64,000 bases of DNA from Azotobacter vinelandii CA (GTDB lineage Bacteria; Pseudomonadota; Gammaproteobacteria; Pseudomonadales; Pseudomonadaceae): positions 4,206,501 to 4,270,500 of the forward strand of contig NC_021149.1 of the NCBI RefSeq assembly GCF_000380335.1. Reading direction: 5' to 3'. The first letter of the stretch is position 1, and each line of letters opens with the position of its first letter. A program made the position numbers and the translations under genes. The notes beneath the pieces are model-generated. The model was given only the letters and a program-made list of their open reading frames with translations, searched no databases and was not told the DNA's origin. Of this stretch, positions 25,528-32,804 are shown piece by piece.

Positions 25528-25545
25528 TGAACAGGAGGGCAACCC

Positions 25546-25833
25546 ATGGCCATGTTCAACCCACCGCATCCGGGGGAAACGCTCCTCGAAGACGTGCTCC
25601 CCGAGTTGGATATCAGCATCGCCGAGCTTGCTCGTCGATTGGGTTTCGCACGAGAAACCCTATCCCGCATCCTGCACGGACGCGCGCCCATCAGCCCGGA
25701 TCTGGCCGTTCGCCTGGAAATGGCCGGCATCGGTACGGCGCGCACCTGGCTTGGCGTACAGGCCGATTACGACCTGTGGCAAGCCCGGCACCGCGAACAG
25801 CCCCGTATAGAACGATTCGCCTCGATTGCCTGA
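25546..25833 (+). CDS. higA: HigA-family antitoxin, HTH XRE
   Basis: Antitoxin of 95 aa. It begins with the HigA signature NPPHPGETLLEDVLPELDIS, followed by a helix-turn-helix, IAELARRLGFARETLSRILH. The end is LAVRLEMAGIGTARTWLGVQ then DYDLWQAR. The AGGAGGG ribosome site lies 10 bases upstream of ATG. It normally neutralises HigB and represses the pair's promoter. Here the toxin gene is disrupted, so this is an orphan antitoxin that may still act as a repressor. A hairpin terminator follows at 25843. Confidence 0.9.
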   Translation: MAMFNPPHPGETLLEDVLPELDISIAELARRLGFARETLSRILHGRAPISPDLAVRLEMAGIGTARTWLGVQADYDLWQARHREQPRIERFASIA

Positions 25834-25842
25834 TACGACACA

Positions 25843-25867
25843 AGACCCAGGCACCAAGCCTGGGTCT
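25843..25867 (+). terminator. Hairpin after higA
   Basis: Perfect 10-bp stem AGACCCAGGC / GCCTGGGTCT with loop ACCAA, ten bases after the higA stop. The T-tract is weak (CTCATCC), so termination efficiency is uncertain. Confidence 0.6.
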
Positions 25868-25894
25868 CATCCGTGCCCCCGAGCTCCGCTCGCC

Positions 25895-26025
25895 TCAGGA
25901 TGAGGCCCCGCTTTCATCCCCTCCCCCGAACACCCCCACCAACCAATCGATGAACACCCGCAGACGCGGCGCCAGGTGCCGGCGGCGCGGACAGATCACC
26001 GTCACCGGTGCCGCCGGGTGTCGGG
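25895..26025 (-). pseudogene. 3' relic of a LysR gene
   Basis: The minus strand encodes APVTVICPRRRHLAPRLRVF followed by IDWLVGVFGG. It is closely similar to the last residues of the intact LysR protein at 27874 (LPMTVLYPHHRHLTPRLRVF, IDWLVTLFG). Only the last 35-40 codons survive; the rest has been replaced by the repeat at 26027 and the fic gene. It shows that a second related LysR gene once lay here. Confidence 0.7.
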
Positions 26026-26026
26026 C

Positions 26027-26066
26027 GCGATGCTTCCGGTCTTGCCGATGAGCGCCGACGAATCCG
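26027..26066. repeat. Second copy of the 40-bp intergenic repeat
   Basis: GCGATGCTTCCGGTCTTGCC followed by GATGAGCGCCGACGAATCCG matches 22604-22643 at most positions. It sits exactly between the fic stop codon (26067) and the LysR relic. Confidence 0.6.
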
Positions 26067-27227
26067 CTACAGGGATGTATCGGGCCCGCCGGTGGTGGGC
26101 CAGTCGATCCGGTAACGGGTGCTGCGCCCGCCGCCGGGCAGGCGGACGAGCCAGCCCTTGTCGAGCAGGTCACCGAGGTGGCGGGTGGCGGTGGCCTTGG
26201 AAACCCTGGCGACGGCCTGGTACTGGGCGGCGCTGATGCCGCCTTCGAAGCCGCGTTCGCCGCCGTCGAGCAGGCGATCGAGCACCTTGATCTGTTCGGC
26301 GGACAGCGCCTGATGGCGGTGCCGCTGCCAGAAGCGCGACTTGGCCAGCACCCGGTCGATGCGCGCCAGCGCCTGTTGCAGGCTGCGCAGCAGGGTATGG
26401 AGAAACCATTCCAGCCAGGGGGTGATCTCCGGGCCACCCTTCTGGTTGGCTTCGAGGATGCGGTAGTAGCCCTGGCGGTCGTCGAGGATACTGGCCGACA
26501 TGGCATGCAGGCGGATCGCCTGGCGCTCGCCCTGGGCCAGCGCCAGGTCGGTGATGGCGCGGGTCAGCCGGCCGTTGCCGTCGTCGAAGGGATGCAGGGT
26601 GACGAACCAGAAATGGGCGATGCCGGCGCGCAGCAGCGGGTCGAGGCCGCCGTCGCGGCGGCTCGCCTCGAACCAGTCGAGGAAGGCGGCCAGTTGCCGT
26701 TCCAGCCCGTCGCGCGGCGGCGCCTCGAAATGCACGGTGAGCCGGTCGAGCCGGCCGGAGACCACCTGCATAGGCTCTTCGCCGCGCAGGGCGCCGACGC
26801 GGATGCGCCGTGGCAGCAGGTCGTCGTCCTGCGCGGGAAACAGCAGGCGGTGCCAGTGCAGCAGGTGTTCGAGGCTCAGCGGTTGCTCCAGGTGCCGGGT
26901 GGCGTCCAGCATCAGCTCGGCGAGACCTTCGCTGCGCGGGCTGACGCGGCTGGCGCCGTCCGTTTCGAGGCCCAGGCGGCGGGCCAGCGAGGAGCGCACC
27001 GAGCCGACGTCGAGCCGCTCGCCTTCGATGGCCGAGGAGGTGACGATGTTCTGCAGCAGGGCGTCCAGCTCGCTCTGCGCGCCGAGTTCGTCCCCTGCCG
27101 CGCCGGCCATACCGAGCAGTCGGCCCTGGGCCTGCGCGCAGTCGCGCAGCAGCGGCGCCAGGCGCTCGGCCTGCCAGCGGAAATGCGGCCAATCCGGTTG
27201 CTGCCAGATCCAGCGTGAGTCTTCCAT
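26067..27227 (-). CDS. Fic-family protein with N-terminal DUF4172-like region and C-terminal winged helix
   Basis: Fic protein (386 aa from ATG at 27227, behind AGGCAGG). It starts MEDSRWIWQQPDWPHFRWQA, as in DUF4172-containing Fic proteins. The catalytic motif HPFDDGNGRLTR is complete. The inhibitory-helix motif SSAIEGE at about residue 65-71 matches class II Fic enzymes, whose N-terminal Glu blocks ATP binding. The C-terminal about 80 residues (AEQIKVLDRLLDGGERGFEG, YQAVARVSKATATRHLGDLL) form a winged helix that could bind DNA. Fic enzymes transfer AMP to target proteins; the target here is unknown. Palindromic repeats at 27249-27313 lie just upstream. Confidence 0.9.
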   Translation of the reverse strand: MEDSRWIWQQPDWPHFRWQAERLAPLLRDCAQAQGRLLGMAGAAGDELGAQSELDALLQNIVTSSAIEGERLDVGSVRSSLARRLGLETDGASRVSPRSEGLAELMLDATRHLEQPLSLEHLLHWHRLLFPAQDDDLLPRRIRVGALRGEEPMQVVSGRLDRLTVHFEAPPRDGLERQLAAFLDWFEASRRDGGLDPLLRAGIAHFWFVTLHPFDDGNGRLTRAITDLALAQGERQAIRLHAMSASILDDRQGYYRILEANQKGGPEITPWLEWFLHTLLRSLQQALARIDRVLAKSRFWQRHRHQALSAEQIKVLDRLLDGGERGFEGGISAAQYQAVARVSKATATRHLGDLLDKGWLVRLPGGGRSTRYRIDWPTTGGPDTSL

Positions 27228-27248
27228 CGTGAACCTGCCTGCGGGTGG

Positions 27249-27313
27249 CGAGCCGATTACGGAGGTTATTCGGCTCACTCGGTGAGCCGATTGTGGGGAA
27301 TTATTCGGCTCAC
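27249..27313 (-). promoter_or_regulatory. Cluster of CGGCTCAC palindromic repeats upstream of fic
   Basis: CGGCTCAC-TCG-GTGAGCCG (27271-27289) is a perfect 8-bp dyad. The same half-site extended as TTATTCGGCTCAC appears at 27267 and again at 27301-27313. A related inverted half-site GAGCCGATTAC lies at 27250. They fill the space between the fic start (27227) and the end of the next gene (27317), so they are very probably the fic operator or promoter region. Confidence 0.65.
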
Positions 27314-27316
27314 GGT

Positions 27317-27799
27317 CTAGCCAAACGCCCTGCGCAAACGATCGATGGTCTGGCCGATCGAAGGGCCCTGAACCCTTGGCGGCTCGGGGCTTTCGCCGAA
27401 CTCGCGCCAGGTGAATAGCGTCAACTCGGCTCCGTCGGTGAGCGAATGGGCATTCTCGATCGAGGCAAAGGTTTCCAGAACCCGGTATCTCGCATCCTCC
27501 CAGAACAGCGCTTCTACCCAGTGGTATACGGGAATGAAATGAAAGTGGATCGGATAGCTTGGTTCATGGCCGAATCGACCGATATAGAGATGTTTCGGCT
27601 TCAATTGTGCCTCGATGACCCGCTGGGTTCTGGCGAGTAAACCACCCAACTCTGCAAGTGCATTCCCATGCAGTTCGGCCAATGAATCGACGTGACTCTT
27701 CGAACCCAGCATCAGATATCCCGGAAGGGCAGAAGACATATGATGGTTGAGCACCCAGTGGGCGGACTCATGGATGATGAATTTCGGCGCGATTTCCAT
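27317..27799 (-). CDS. HIT-superfamily-like hydrolase
   Basis: 160 aa from ATG at 27799 (MEIAPKFIIHESAHWVLNHH); longer frames upstream overlap the LysR gene end and look spurious. The body follows the HIT fold: LPGYLMLGSKSHVDSLAELH, then EAQLKPKHLYIGRFGH and the histidine-triad-like IHFHFIPVYHW. HIT proteins hydrolyse or transfer nucleotidyl groups. Only two of the three triad histidines are clearly in place (HFHF-P instead of HxHxH), so activity is uncertain. It lies between fic and a LysR gene, all on the minus strand. Confidence 0.68.
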   Translation of the reverse strand: MEIAPKFIIHESAHWVLNHHMSSALPGYLMLGSKSHVDSLAELHGNALAELGGLLARTQRVIEAQLKPKHLYIGRFGHEPSYPIHFHFIPVYHWVEALFWEDARYRVLETFASIENAHSLTDGAELTLFTWREFGESPEPPRVQGPSIGQTIDRLRRAFG

Positions 27800-27873
27800 A
27801 TCAAGCGTCCAGGGTCGGTCGGCGCGACAGAATACCAAGGCATTCGGGGAGCGTCCGCTCCTGGCCGGCCCCC

Positions 27874-28761
27874 TCAACCGAACAGCGTCACCAACCAATC
27901 GATGAACACCCGCAGACGCGGCGTCAGGTGCCGGTGATGGGGATAGAGCACCGTCATCGGCAGCGCCGGCGGCGGGTGTTGTGGCAGCAGTTCGACCAGG
28001 CTGCCGGCGGCCAGTTGGCGTTCGACGTGGTAGCGCGGCACCTGGACGATGCCCAGTCCCGCTTCGCAGGCGGCCACGTAGGCTTCGCCGTGGTTGACCG
28101 CGAGGCTGGCCGGCAGGCTGCGGGTCTCGATGCGGCCGTCGACGGCGAACTCCAGCGGCGCCAGCCGTCCGGTGGTGGCCGAGAGGTAGTCGATGCAGCG
28201 GTGTCCTTGCAGTTCGTCGAGGCTGGTCGGCAGGCCGTGGCGGGCCAGGTAGCCGGCGCTGGCGCAGGTCACCTGGGGCAGCGCCGGCAGGCTGCGGGCG
28301 ATCAGCGTCGAGTCGCTCAGTCCGCCGATCCGCACCACGCAGTCCACGCCTTCGCGCACCAGGTCGATCATCCGGTCGCCGATGCCGATTTCCAGGACGA
28401 TTTCCGGGTAGCGCGCCTGGAAGTCCGGCAGGGCCGGGATCACCACCAGGCGGCCGAGGGAGGCCGGCAGGTCGACCTTCAGGCGGCCGCGCGGGTGCCG
28501 GGCATTCTGCGACAGCACGCTTTCCACTTCCTCGATCTCGCCGAGGACCGACCGGCAGTGCTGGTAGTAGGAGCGTCCGTCGAGGGTGACGCTGACCTGC
28601 CGGGTGGTGCGCTGCAGGAGGCGCACGCCGAGGCGGCTCTCCAGTTGCTTGATGAGCGCGGTGGCCGAGGCACGGGACATGCCCTGCTGCTCGGCGGCCT
28701 TGCTGAAGCTGCCGAGTTCGACGATGCGGGCGAAGAGTTGCATGGCCTGGAAGCGGTCCAT
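27874..28761 (-). CDS. LysR-family regulator, probable regulator of the BenE gene
   Basis: 295 aa from ATG at 28761. The N-terminal winged helix reads FQAMQLFARIVELGSFSKAA, SRASATALIKQLESRLGVRL, LQRTTRQVSVTLDGRSYYQ, the CrgA/AaeR-type subgroup. The effector domain follows (GRLKVDLPASLGRLVVIPAL) and the protein ends VFIDWLVTLFG. It is divergent from the benE-like gene with 117 bases between, the usual arrangement for regulator and target. A relic of a very similar gene end lies at 25895. The effector is unknown; an aromatic acid would fit the transporter. Confidence 0.9.
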   Translation of the reverse strand: MDRFQAMQLFARIVELGSFSKAAEQQGMSRASATALIKQLESRLGVRLLQRTTRQVSVTLDGRSYYQHCRSVLGEIEEVESVLSQNARHPRGRLKVDLPASLGRLVVIPALPDFQARYPEIVLEIGIGDRMIDLVREGVDCVVRIGGLSDSTLIARSLPALPQVTCASAGYLARHGLPTSLDELQGHRCIDYLSATTGRLAPLEFAVDGRIETRSLPASLAVNHGEAYVAACEAGLGIVQVPRYHVERQLAAGSLVELLPQHPPPALPMTVLYPHHRHLTPRLRVFIDWLVTLFG

Positions 28762-28878
28762 GACGAAGGCCTTTATTCGTGAAAGCCGAACAGTGTTGTC
28801 AGTTTTCGCGGATTTATCCATCCAGGCAATGACAATAAGGTGGAGCCTCGTCCGCATGCCTGTCGGGAGCGCTACCGC

Positions 28879-30099
28879 ATGAAGCCTTTGACCCTCCACC
28901 GGGATCTGTCGATTTCCGCCGTCACCGCCGGTTTCCTGGCCGTGCTGATCTCCTACTCCGGCCCCCTGGCGATCTTCTTCCAGGCCGCGCAGAGCGCCGG
29001 GATTTCCGCCGGGATGATGTCCTCCTGGGTCTGGGCCATTTCCATCGGCGCGGCGCTGTCCGGCATCCTGCTCAGCCTGTGGCTCAGGGTGCCGGTGGTG
29101 ACCGCCTGGTCGGCGCCCGGCACCGCCCTGCTGGTCAGCCTGTTTCCGGCGCTCGGCCTCGACGAGGCGGTCGGCGCCTACCTCACGGCCGGGGCGATCC
29201 TCTTCCTGATCGGGGTTTCTGGCTGGTTCGACCGGCTGGTGGGGGCCATTCCCAAGGGCATCGCCTGCGCCATGATGTCCGGCATCCTGTTCCAGTTCGG
29301 CGTCGGCGCCTTCCAGTCGGTGGCCTCGATGCCGACGCTGGCGTTCGGCATGATCCTCGCCTACCTGGTCTTCAAGCGCCTGTTCCCGCGCTACTGCCTG
29401 GTGCTGTTGCTGGGCGTCGGCGTGCTCCTGGCGGTCGGCCTGGAAGGCAGCGACCTCTCGGCCATCGGCGCGAGCCTCGCCACACCGCAGTTCATCGCGC
29501 CGGCCTGGAGCTGGAACGCGACCCTGAGCCTGGCCATTCCGCTGGTGCTGGTCAGCCTGACCGGGCAGTTCCTGCCCGGCATGGCCATCCTGCGCGGCGC
29601 CGGCTACGACACCCCGGCCCGTCCGGTGCTCGCCGTCACCGGCCTGGCGTCGCTGGCGGTGGCCTGCTTCGGCGGCGTCAGCATCGTCGTCGCCGCGATC
29701 ACCGCCGCCCTGTGCACCGGCAGGGACGCCCACGAAGATCCGGACAAGCGCTACGTCGCCGGCGTCGCCAACGGCGTCTTCTACCTGCTCGGCGGCACCT
29801 TCGCCGGCACCATCATCCTGCTCTTCGGCGCCATGCCGAAGACCTTCGTCGCGGTGCTCGCCGGCCTGGCGCTGATCGGCGCCATCACCGGCAACCTGAT
29901 GGGCGTGGTGAACGACGAGGAGCATCGCGAGGCATCCATGCTGACCTTCCTCGCCACCGCCTCGGGAATGAGCTTCTTCGGCCTGGGCTCGGCCTTCTGG
30001 GGCGTGGCGATCGGCGCCCTCGCCTACCTGATCCTGCACAGGTCGGGCTGGCTGCCGAAGAACCTGCTGGCCGGACTGCCGGCGGCGGGGAAGGACTGA
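28879..30099 (+). CDS. benE: BenE-family benzoate/aromatic acid:H+ symporter
   Basis: Inner-membrane BenE transporter (406 aa, about 11-12 spans). Typical pieces are SAVTAGFLAVLISYSGPLAI, FFQAAQSAGIS, VVTAWSAPGTALL, IPKGIACAMMSGILFQFG and LTGQFLPGMAILRGAGYDTP. Known family members import benzoate. It is divergent from a LysR gene and convergent with the OprD-type porin gene of the aromatic operon, so its job may be uptake of substrates for that operon. Upstream AATGACAATAAGG resembles a Crc/Hfq-type CA motif overlapping the ribosome site. Assignment to the family is firm; benzoate as substrate is inference. Confidence 0.9.
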   Translation: MKPLTLHRDLSISAVTAGFLAVLISYSGPLAIFFQAAQSAGISAGMMSSWVWAISIGAALSGILLSLWLRVPVVTAWSAPGTALLVSLFPALGLDEAVGAYLTAGAILFLIGVSGWFDRLVGAIPKGIACAMMSGILFQFGVGAFQSVASMPTLAFGMILAYLVFKRLFPRYCLVLLLGVGVLLAVGLEGSDLSAIGASLATPQFIAPAWSWNATLSLAIPLVLVSLTGQFLPGMAILRGAGYDTPARPVLAVTGLASLAVACFGGVSIVVAAITAALCTGRDAHEDPDKRYVAGVANGVFYLLGGTFAGTIILLFGAMPKTFVAVLAGLALIGAITGNLMGVVNDEEHREASMLTFLATASGMSFFGLGSAFWGVAIGALAYLILHRSGWLPKNLLAGLPAAGKD

Positions 30100-30200
30100 G
30101 CGACACACCGCATCCACTCCGGCCGCGAATGAATTCGCTACTCGTGGCCCGCACCACGATGGAAGGCTTCGGCCATCCACCCTTGGCTCTGAGCAGGGTG

Positions 30201-30225
30201 CGCCCTCCCCGCCGTGGAGAGGGCG
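30201..30225. terminator. Possible bidirectional hairpin between convergent genes
   Basis: CGCCCTC ... GAGGGCG forms a 7-bp stem with an 11-base loop in the 133-bp gap between the benE-like gene and the oprD-type gene, which are convergent. No clear T-tract on either side. Confidence 0.35.
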
Positions 30226-30232
30226 TGACGCC

Positions 30233-31516
30233 CTACCAGAGCTTCCAGGTGTAATCGACGTTGATCCGCGTCTCGTTGTCGTCGCGCATCGTCGCGTTCG
30301 GCGCGAAGCTGTTCTGGTAGCGCGAGTTGCGCAGGCGCAGCGCCACGTTCTTCAGCGGGCCCGACTGCACCACGTAGGACAGTTCCAGGTAGCGCTCCGT
30401 CTCTTCCCGGTTGCCACCGCCCAGGCGTTCCGGCAGCTCGGCATTGGTCCCCTTCATGAAGCGCGCCACGCCGATCAGCCCCGGCAGCCCCGCCGCCGCG
30501 AAGTCGTATTCGTAGCGCACGTGCCAGAAGTGTTCGTCGGCGTTGAGGAATTCCGAGCTGATCGCGTATTCGGAAATCAGGTGCGGCTCCGAACCGGCGA
30601 TGTACGGCATCGCCGAGTCGCCGCTGGACAGCGCACCGCCCACCGTCAGCCGGTGCCCGCCCAGCTTGTAGCCGAAGTTCAGGCCCACGTACTGGTTGTC
30701 CACCGAGCCGGCCTTGCCCTCGCCCTCCTCGTCGCTGAGGAACCAGCGGAAGTCGGTCTTGAATTCTCCCGGCCCCCACTTGAGCTGGTGGATCGCGCCC
30801 AGGTAGTTCTGCTGGTAGATCTCGTCCAGCCGGGCGTGCCAGTAGCTCAGGGTCAGGTTCTTGCCCAGCGCGTAGTCGCCGCCGAGGAAGAGGAACTCGT
30901 CGGACTCCGCCGTGCCGTCGAAGCGGCCGTTGGGGCCGGCGATGGCGATCTTCTGGTAATCGGTGGAGTCGCGCTGGTTCATGCGGTTCAGGTAGCCGGC
31001 CTGCAGGCTCAGGCCGGGGATGTCGGTGGAACGCAGGTGGCCGCCCTTGAAGGTCTGCCAGAGCATCCGGGCCGGGCTGCTGATCAGGATCGGCAGGCGC
31101 GGCATCACGGTGCCGAGGTGCAGCTCGGTCTTCGAGTAGCGGATCTTGCCGGTGATGCCGAGTTCGGCGTAGGAATCCTGGGCTTCGCCGCTGCCGCGTT
31201 CGACCGGCAGCAGGCCGGTGCCAGCGCGGTCGCGCGAGGAGTCGAGCTGGACGCCGAGCATGCCCTGCAGGTCGAGGCCGAAGCCGATCGGCCCCTCGGT
31301 GAAGCCGGACTTGAGGTTGAGGATGAAACCCTGCGCCCATTCGCGGCGCGCGGAGACGTTGGATTCGCCCTTGTAGTCGCGGTCGAAGTAGAAGTTGCGC
31401 AGGGTCAGGCTGCCCTGGCTGTCCTCGATGAAGCCGGCGTCGGCCGGAACGCCCAGAACGAACAGGGCGCACGCCGCCCCACCCTTGCCGGCAAGGGTTC
31501 GAATGGAAGAGCCCAT
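30233..31516 (-). CDS. OprD-family outer-membrane porin for aromatic acids
   Basis: 427 aa from ATG at 31516 with GAGGT upstream. The signal peptide is about 27 residues (RTLAGKGGAACALFVLGVPA, then DAGFIEDSQG). The mature part has OprD-family landmarks: LTLRNFYFDRDYKG, REWAQGFILNLKSGFTEGPI, GFGLDLQGMLGVQLDSS and LPILISSPARMLWQTFKGG. It ends in an aromatic residue (YTWKLW), as needed for outer-membrane insertion. It resembles the PhaK/OpdK/BenF carboxylate-specific branch. It is the last gene of the minus-strand aromatic operon and probably forms its outer-membrane entry. A CA-rich AATAACAACAA lies in its leader about 115 bases upstream of the start. Confidence 0.9.
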   Translation of the reverse strand: MGSSIRTLAGKGGAACALFVLGVPADAGFIEDSQGSLTLRNFYFDRDYKGESNVSARREWAQGFILNLKSGFTEGPIGFGLDLQGMLGVQLDSSRDRAGTGLLPVERGSGEAQDSYAELGITGKIRYSKTELHLGTVMPRLPILISSPARMLWQTFKGGHLRSTDIPGLSLQAGYLNRMNQRDSTDYQKIAIAGPNGRFDGTAESDEFLFLGGDYALGKNLTLSYWHARLDEIYQQNYLGAIHQLKWGPGEFKTDFRWFLSDEEGEGKAGSVDNQYVGLNFGYKLGGHRLTVGGALSSGDSAMPYIAGSEPHLISEYAISSEFLNADEHFWHVRYEYDFAAAGLPGLIGVARFMKGTNAELPERLGGGNREETERYLELSYVVQSGPLKNVALRLRNSRYQNSFAPNATMRDDNETRINVDYTWKLW

Positions 31517-31736
31517 GATGACCTCAGCGCGGGACGACGGGGAACGGGACGGATCTCTGGACGGCAAGGGGGTTCGCCGGGGCGAACGGGGACACATGCG
31601 GATGGCGCATGGGGAAGGCTCCTGTCTTGTTGTTATTTTTCGTGTCGGGCCGGCATTCCCGCCGGCCAGGGTCCGCAGCCGCGCGGCTGCATGCCTTAAT
31701 CATCGGCCCCGCCGGTGTCGCGGGGCATTTCCCTCC

Positions 31737-32738
31737 TCAGACGAAGGCGTCCGCATGGAAGCGGCTTTCCGCCAGGCCGAGCCGCTCGATCAACGCGCGG
31801 CGGGCCGAGTCGATCATCGCCGGCGAGCCGCAGGCGTAGACTTCGAAGTCGCGCAGGTCGGCGAAGTCCTTGAGCACCTGCTGCTGCACGTGGCCGGTCG
31901 CGCCCTGCCAGTCGCAATCCCCGGTGGGCCTGGAGAGCACCGGCGTGTAGCGGAGCCAGGGCAGTTCGGCCTCCAGGGCCAGCAGTTCGTCGTGGCGGTA
32001 GAGATCCTCGCGCCGGCGCCCGCCCCAGTAGAGGTAGACCGGACGCCGGCTGCCCTGCTCGCGCAATTGCTCCAGCAGCGCCTTGATCGGCGCGAAGCCG
32101 GTGCCGGTGGCGAGGAAGATCAGCGGCCCGCTGCCTTCGCGCAGGAAGAAGGAACCGAACGGCCCCTCCAGGCGCAGCATCGCCTTGGGCTTCAGCGCCT
32201 CGAAGACATGCGTGCTGAACACGCCGCCCGGCACCCGGCGGACATGCCACTCCAGATGGTTGTCCTCGGCGGCGCGGGTGGCCATCGAGTAGCTGCGCCG
32301 GCTGCCGTCCTTGAGCAGGACCTGGACGAACTGGCCGGGGTAGTAGTTGAAGGTCGTGCCCGGCGGCAGCATCAGGCGAACGATGGCCACGTCGTCGGAA
32401 ATCTTGTCGATGCCGGCCACCCGCGCCGCCAGTTGCTGGATCGAGATGCCGCGCAGCTCAGTCACTTCCGGCGCCTCGATGACCAGATCGGACGCCGCCG
32501 TGGCGCGGCAGAACAGCGCCAGGCCAGCGGCCCGCTCCGCCTCGCTCAGCACTTCGAGCGAAGTCTCGCCGTGCTCGACGCGGCCCTCGACCACCCTGCC
32601 CTTGCAACTGCCGCAGGTGCCTTCGCGGCAACTGTGCTTGAGCATCAGGCCCTCGGCCAGCGCGCCGTCGAGAATGCTCTGCCCGGCTTCCAGGTTGAAC
32701 GCCTGGCCCGAGGGTTGGATATCGACCCGAATAGTCAT
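31737..32738 (-). CDS. Ring-hydroxylating dioxygenase reductase: 2Fe-2S ferredoxin, FAD and NAD domains
   Basis: Electron-transfer flavoprotein (333 aa). The N-terminal plant-type 2Fe-2S domain has CREGTCGSCKGRVVEG and a distal Cys (ALFCRAT). The FAD domain has RRSYSMATRA, and the NAD domain LIFLATGTGFAPIKALLEQL and VYACGSPAMID. It matches BenC/NdoR-type reductases. The operon also encodes a separate Rieske ferredoxin (42644), so the predicted chain is NADH, reductase, Rieske ferredoxin, oxygenase, as in the naphthalene-dioxygenase class. It is separated from the oxygenase genes by eight genes, which is unusual but still the same transcription direction. Confidence 0.9.
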   Translation of the reverse strand: MTIRVDIQPSGQAFNLEAGQSILDGALAEGLMLKHSCREGTCGSCKGRVVEGRVEHGETSLEVLSEAERAAGLALFCRATAASDLVIEAPEVTELRGISIQQLAARVAGIDKISDDVAIVRLMLPPGTTFNYYPGQFVQVLLKDGSRRSYSMATRAAEDNHLEWHVRRVPGGVFSTHVFEALKPKAMLRLEGPFGSFFLREGSGPLIFLATGTGFAPIKALLEQLREQGSRRPVYLYWGGRRREDLYRHDELLALEAELPWLRYTPVLSRPTGDCDWQGATGHVQQQVLKDFADLRDFEVYACGSPAMIDSARRALIERLGLAESRFHADAFV

Positions 32739-32804
32739 GGCTACCTCTGCATGCGTGAAGAAAACGGGAGAGCCGGCGGGCCGGAACGGCCCGCCGCGCA
32801 GGGC

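Noticed and set aside
28762-28878. LysR operator between the LysR and benE-like genes
   Set aside because: Only an imperfect dyad (CGTGAAA ... TTTTCGCG) is visible; too weak to list as a site.
31649-31668. GGCCGGC/GCCGGCC hairpin as terminator of the reductase gene
   Set aside because: On the minus strand it is followed by A-rich rather than T-rich sequence; on the plus strand no gene ends there.
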